The notes under the pieces: model-generated
The model's database searches: none
The model's input: only the letters and a program-made list of their open reading frames with translations
Told to the model about the DNA's origin: nothing
Part shown: positions 61,309-64,000 of the stretch, piece by piece
Position numbering within the stretch: position 1 is the stretch's first letter
How the letters are laid out: each line of letters begins with the position of its first letter
Position numbers and translations under genes: made by a program
Origin: an uncultured Planctomycetota bacterium
Lineage (GTDB): Bacteria; Planctomycetota; UBA1135; GCA-002686595
Assembly: GCA_903928115.1 (NCBI GenBank)
Contig: CAIYPP010000141.1
Span: forward strand, 1 to 64,000
Length of the DNA stretch: 64,000 nt
Reading direction: 5' to 3'

Positions 61309-62804
61309 GGTTGGGCCGGGATGCGGACCTCGAAGCGTGCGCCGCCGAGCGGACTCGCCTTGGCTTCGATGGTGCCCCCGTGTTCCTCGACCACCTTGCG
61401 ACAGAAGGCGAGGCCGAGCCCCGTGCCCTTCGTCTTGGTGGTCGAAAAGGGTTTGAAGAGGTTCGGACGCAAGGACTCGGGAATGCCCGGTCCGTTGTCT
61501 TCGACGACGAACAGCGTGCCATCGCCCGCGCGGCGGGCCGTGACGGCGAGCGCAGGTCGCGCACTGCAGGCTTCGAGCGAGTTGCGGATCAGGTTCGTGA
61601 GCACTTCGTCGAGCAACTGGCGGTCCGCGCGAAGCTGCAGTCCGTCCTCGACGTCGACCTTGAGCTCGGCCCCGCGCTTCACGACGTCGGGACGCTGCGA
61701 CTTCACCGCGGCATCGACGAGCTCGCGCGCTTCGAAGTTCGAGATCCGCAGGTCGAGCGGCTTGGTGAAGGACAGTGTGCGCCGCATCAGCGCTTCGAGC
61801 CGCTGCATGCGTGTCACGAGATCCTCGAGAACCGAGCGGTCATCCTCGCCGAGCTGCTTCGCCACCGCGCGCAGCGCGACGTTGACGGCGGTGATCGGGT
61901 TCTTGATCTCGTGCGCGAGCATTGCAGCGTTTTCGCCGATGGTCGCAAGCGCGCGCAGCATCGCGGTCTCGGCGCGCTGGGCGCGCTTGAGTTCGCTGAT
62001 GTTGCGCCCTTCGGGGATCAACAAGGCAACGCGGCCTTCCGCGTCGCGCACGGGATTGAGCGAGAAGTCGACGGAGATCGACTGACCGTCCGGTCCGCAG
62101 TGCGTGGTCTCGTAGCGCACGAAGTTGCCGGCGGCGGCGTCGGCGATCGCCTGCTTCAGGCGCTCGCACTCGGCGGGCTGGCTGATCCACCACGAGGTCT
62201 CCCAGAACTTGAGGCCGATCGTCTGCGCCCGCGTCGCGCCGATCGCGTCGAGCGCGGCTTGGTTGACCTCGAGCACCGTGCCATCGGTGCGCAAGAGGCC
62301 CATGAACTGGTACGAGCGGTCGAAGATGGCGCGGAAGCGGCGCTCGCTCTCGCCCAGCGCGATCTCGGCTGCGCGGCGCTGGGTCACATCGCGGAATGAG
62401 CCGATGAAGAGCGGTTCGCCGCCGGGAATGTCCGCGCGCGCGACCGAGAGCTCGCACACGATGTGGTGGCCGTCCTTGTGGAGGACCTCGAACTCGCGGG
62501 TGCGGCCTAGGATGTTCGTCTCGCCGGTGCGGGCGTACTTCGCGAGATAGCCGTCGTGCTGCGAGTGGTGCGGCTCGGGCAAGAGCAGCTTGATGTTGCG
62601 CCCCATCAGCTCCGACGGCGCGTACCCGAAGACCTTCTCGACCGAGGCGCTCGCGGTGACGATCGTGCCTTGCAGGTCGATGGCGATGGTCGGGTCGAGC
62701 ACCGCCGAGAGCAGCGCTCGATACAGCGCGTCGTGACCAGCGGCGGTCGGCGGCAGCGCGGGGGCCATGCGAGGCTTGGCGGTCATCTCTTCGGCTCGGT
62801 TCAC
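61305..62804 (-). CDS. PAS-PAS histidine kinase, FixL-like
   Basis: The 499-residue soluble kinase has PAS domain 1 (about 25-135), PAS domain 2 (about 150-270), a DHp helix with HEIKNP, and an ATPase with NLIRNSLEA and DNGPGIP. In PAS1 the block PEPHHSQHDGYLAKYARTGE aligns with the heme pocket of FixL: the proximal histidine (H83) and the distal arginine (R103) are both kept, 20 residues apart. Start GTG at 62804 has GAGGAA 6 nt upstream; ATGs at 62903 and 62786 are alternatives. Heme binding is inferred. Confidence 0.85.
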   Translation of the reverse strand: MNRAEEMTAKPRMAPALPPTAAGHDALYRALLSAVLDPTIAIDLQGTIVTASASVEKVFGYAPSELMGRNIKLLLPEPHHSQHDGYLAKYARTGETNILGRTREFEVLHKDGHHIVCELSVARADIPGGEPLFIGSFRDVTQRRAAEIALGESERRFRAIFDRSYQFMGLLRTDGTVLEVNQAALDAIGATRAQTIGLKFWETSWWISQPAECERLKQAIADAAAGNFVRYETTHCGPDGQSISVDFSLNPVRDAEGRVALLIPEGRNISELKRAQRAETAMLRALATIGENAAMLAHEIKNPITAVNVALRAVAKQLGEDDRSVLEDLVTRMQRLEALMRRTLSFTKPLDLRISNFEARELVDAAVKSQRPDVVKRGAELKVDVEDGLQLRADRQLLDEVLTNLIRNSLEACSARPALAVTARRAGDGTLFVVEDNGPGIPESLRPNLFKPFSTTKTKGTGLGLAFCRKVVEEHGGTIEAKASPLGGARFEVRIPAQP

Positions 62805-63109
62805 GTTCGATTCCTCGGCGGCGGAAGGTCGATGGCGCTCCTTTTCGGAGCTGAAACGCCCTTGCGGATTTCGGGAAAGATCCGACTGGGGAGTTCTCAC
62901 CATACCACGCGCGGCCGTCGATTCGGACGCCTACGCATGCTAGGCGGCCCTGCGAAGCCTGCGCTGGGGCCAAGTGCGTACGGTTCGGTGGCGTTGGCCG
63001 TACCGGGGCCCAACCCGTTTCAAGTCCGAACAGGAACGGTTCCGGAGGCGAACAGCCCCTACGAAGAACACCCCGCAGGAGCGCAGACGCCGTTGGCGTA
63101 CAGAAGCGC
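62805..63109. other. divergent intergenic region
   Basis: 305 nt between the histidine kinase gene and the universal stress protein gene. It must hold both promoters. I see no recognisable gene, and could not recognise a DosR-, FixK- or sigma-54-type site by eye. Confidence 0.45.
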
Positions 63110-64000
63110 ATGAAGATCCTCTGCGCCGTCGATTTCTCCGACTCCTCCACCACCGCCGGCCGCGCCGCCGCCCGCCTCGCGGCCGCCCTGCGGGCCGACC
63201 TCCACCTCGTCCACGCCGAGCACCTGCCGTCGCTCGCCCTACGCCCCGACGCCACCGGAAGAGCCGCAGAGACGGAGCGACGTCGCACGCTGCTCGCCAG
63301 CCTCGCGGCGGAGCTCGCGACGCTCTCTCATGGGGCCGTCACCCACGAGGTCGCCGAGGGACTGCCCGAGGAGTGCATCCTGCGCGCGGCAGAGTCGGTC
63401 GATGCGCCGCTCCTCGTGATGGGCGCCGTCGGCGATCGCCCGACCTCGGAGTGGAACCTCGGAAGCGTGGCGATGCGCGTGATCAAAGGCTCGCCGCTGC
63501 CGGTGCTCGTCGTGCGGGAGGAACGCAGCATCGAGCGCTGGCTCGACGAACGGGACGGCCGCCTGCGCGTGCTCGTCGGCGCGGACCCGCGCGGCGACAA
63601 GGCGCCGCCGCTCGGCGTGCTCGGCTTGCTGCGGGAGGCAGGAGCGCTCGAGGTCTGCGCGGGCCATGTGTACATGCCAGGCGAAGAGCGCACGCGGCTC
63701 GCGTCGGACGAACACGAGCGCGAGCTGTCCGCCGCGCTGCTCGCGCGCTTCCCAGCGGGTTCGGTCGAGCGCGCGCGCGTGCTGCCGGGCTTTGGACGCG
63801 TCGCCGAGCACCTGATGGACTTGGCTGCGGCGGAAGCCGCGGACCTCGTGCTCGTCGGCACCCACCACCGGCGCGGCTGGAACCGCATGCTCCACGGCTC
63901 CGTGTCGCTCGACATCGTGGCCTCCGCGCGGCGCAACGCGCTGGTCGTGCCGCTCGTCGCGCCGCCGACACGGCGCTCGGAGCCCGGCGGACCGGCGCGC
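63110..64000 (+). CDS. tandem universal stress protein, cut at the window end
   Basis: The reading frame runs open to the window end (297 codons seen). It has two USP domains: residues 1-145 with MKILCAVDFSDSS and the nucleotide-type motif MGAVGDRPTSEWNLGSVAMR, and a second from about 155 with VLVGTHHRRGWNRMLHGSVS. Tandem USPs bind ATP and respond to stress such as low oxygen or starvation. The gene is divergent from the FixL-like kinase, so it is a likely target. Confidence 0.85.
   Translation, partial: MKILCAVDFSDSSTTAGRAAARLAAALRADLHLVHAEHLPSLALRPDATGRAAETERRRTLLASLAAELATLSHGAVTHEVAEGLPEECILRAAESVDAPLLVMGAVGDRPTSEWNLGSVAMRVIKGSPLPVLVVREERSIERWLDERDGRLRVLVGADPRGDKAPPLGVLGLLREAGALEVCAGHVYMPGEERTRLASDEHERELSAALLARFPAGSVERARVLPGFGRVAEHLMDLAAAEAADLVLVGTHHRRGWNRMLHGSVSLDIVASARRNALVVPLVAPPTRRSEPGGPAR

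Noticed and set aside
1-64000. CRISPR array, insertion sequence or prophage
   Set aside because: No regular direct repeats with spacers, transposase or phage structural genes were seen.

Overview
The window is GC-rich bacterial chromosomal DNA. Several gene types point to Planctomycetota, probably a deep lineage outside the well-known Pirellula/Gemmata groups: an ECF sigma factor followed by a zinc-ribbon Ser/Thr kinase, a planctomycete-type cytochrome c domain joined to a DUF2231 membrane part, a GldG/DUF4340 ABC operon, a YdjY-domain protein, a sulfatase, a sialate O-acetylesterase-type protein, and large secreted propeller/FG-GAP proteins sharing a C-terminal module. The lineage is inferred; no rRNA is present. 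Layout: 0-19 kb is mostly housekeeping and envelope genes (dihydrolipoyl dehydrogenase, Rsm22-type methyltransferase, Lhr helicase, sulfatase, CDI-immunity-like protein, 2-oxo acid dehydrogenase E1-alpha, MsrB-MsrA lipoprotein, DUF2071, a MacB-like export operon, a phosphomannose-isomerase-like cupin). 19-23 kb holds a minus-strand operon of a TlpA-like thioredoxin, an ECF sigma factor, a Ser/Thr kinase and a Nudix-like protein. The TlpA-like frame is broken by one in-frame TGA exactly where the first active-site cysteine of CGPC should be, followed by a hairpin; I read it as a selenoprotein. 23-28 kb is a GldA/F/G-like ABC operon closed by a good terminator. 28-42 kb holds compact, often translationally coupled minus-strand operons (YdjY protein / membrane protein / inositol-phosphate synthase; asparaginase / NAD(P)HX dehydratase / HEAT protein / ThyX) plus an M3 peptidase. 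42-50 kb is accessory-looking: a large P-loop ATPase with helical repeats, tRNA-Ser(UGA), and two overlapping dynamin/Leo-type GTPase genes. 50-59 kb has two secreted repeat proteins flanking a B12-binding radical SAM gene whose leader carries a strong G-quadruplex motif. 59-64 kb holds a heme-type cytochrome membrane protein, an Hsp20, a FixL-like PAS histidine kinase with a LuxR-type response regulator, and a tandem universal stress protein cut by the window end; together these look like a low-oxygen/redox stress module. Many neighbouring genes overlap as ATGA or GTGA. Several convergent pairs are separated by stable hairpins.
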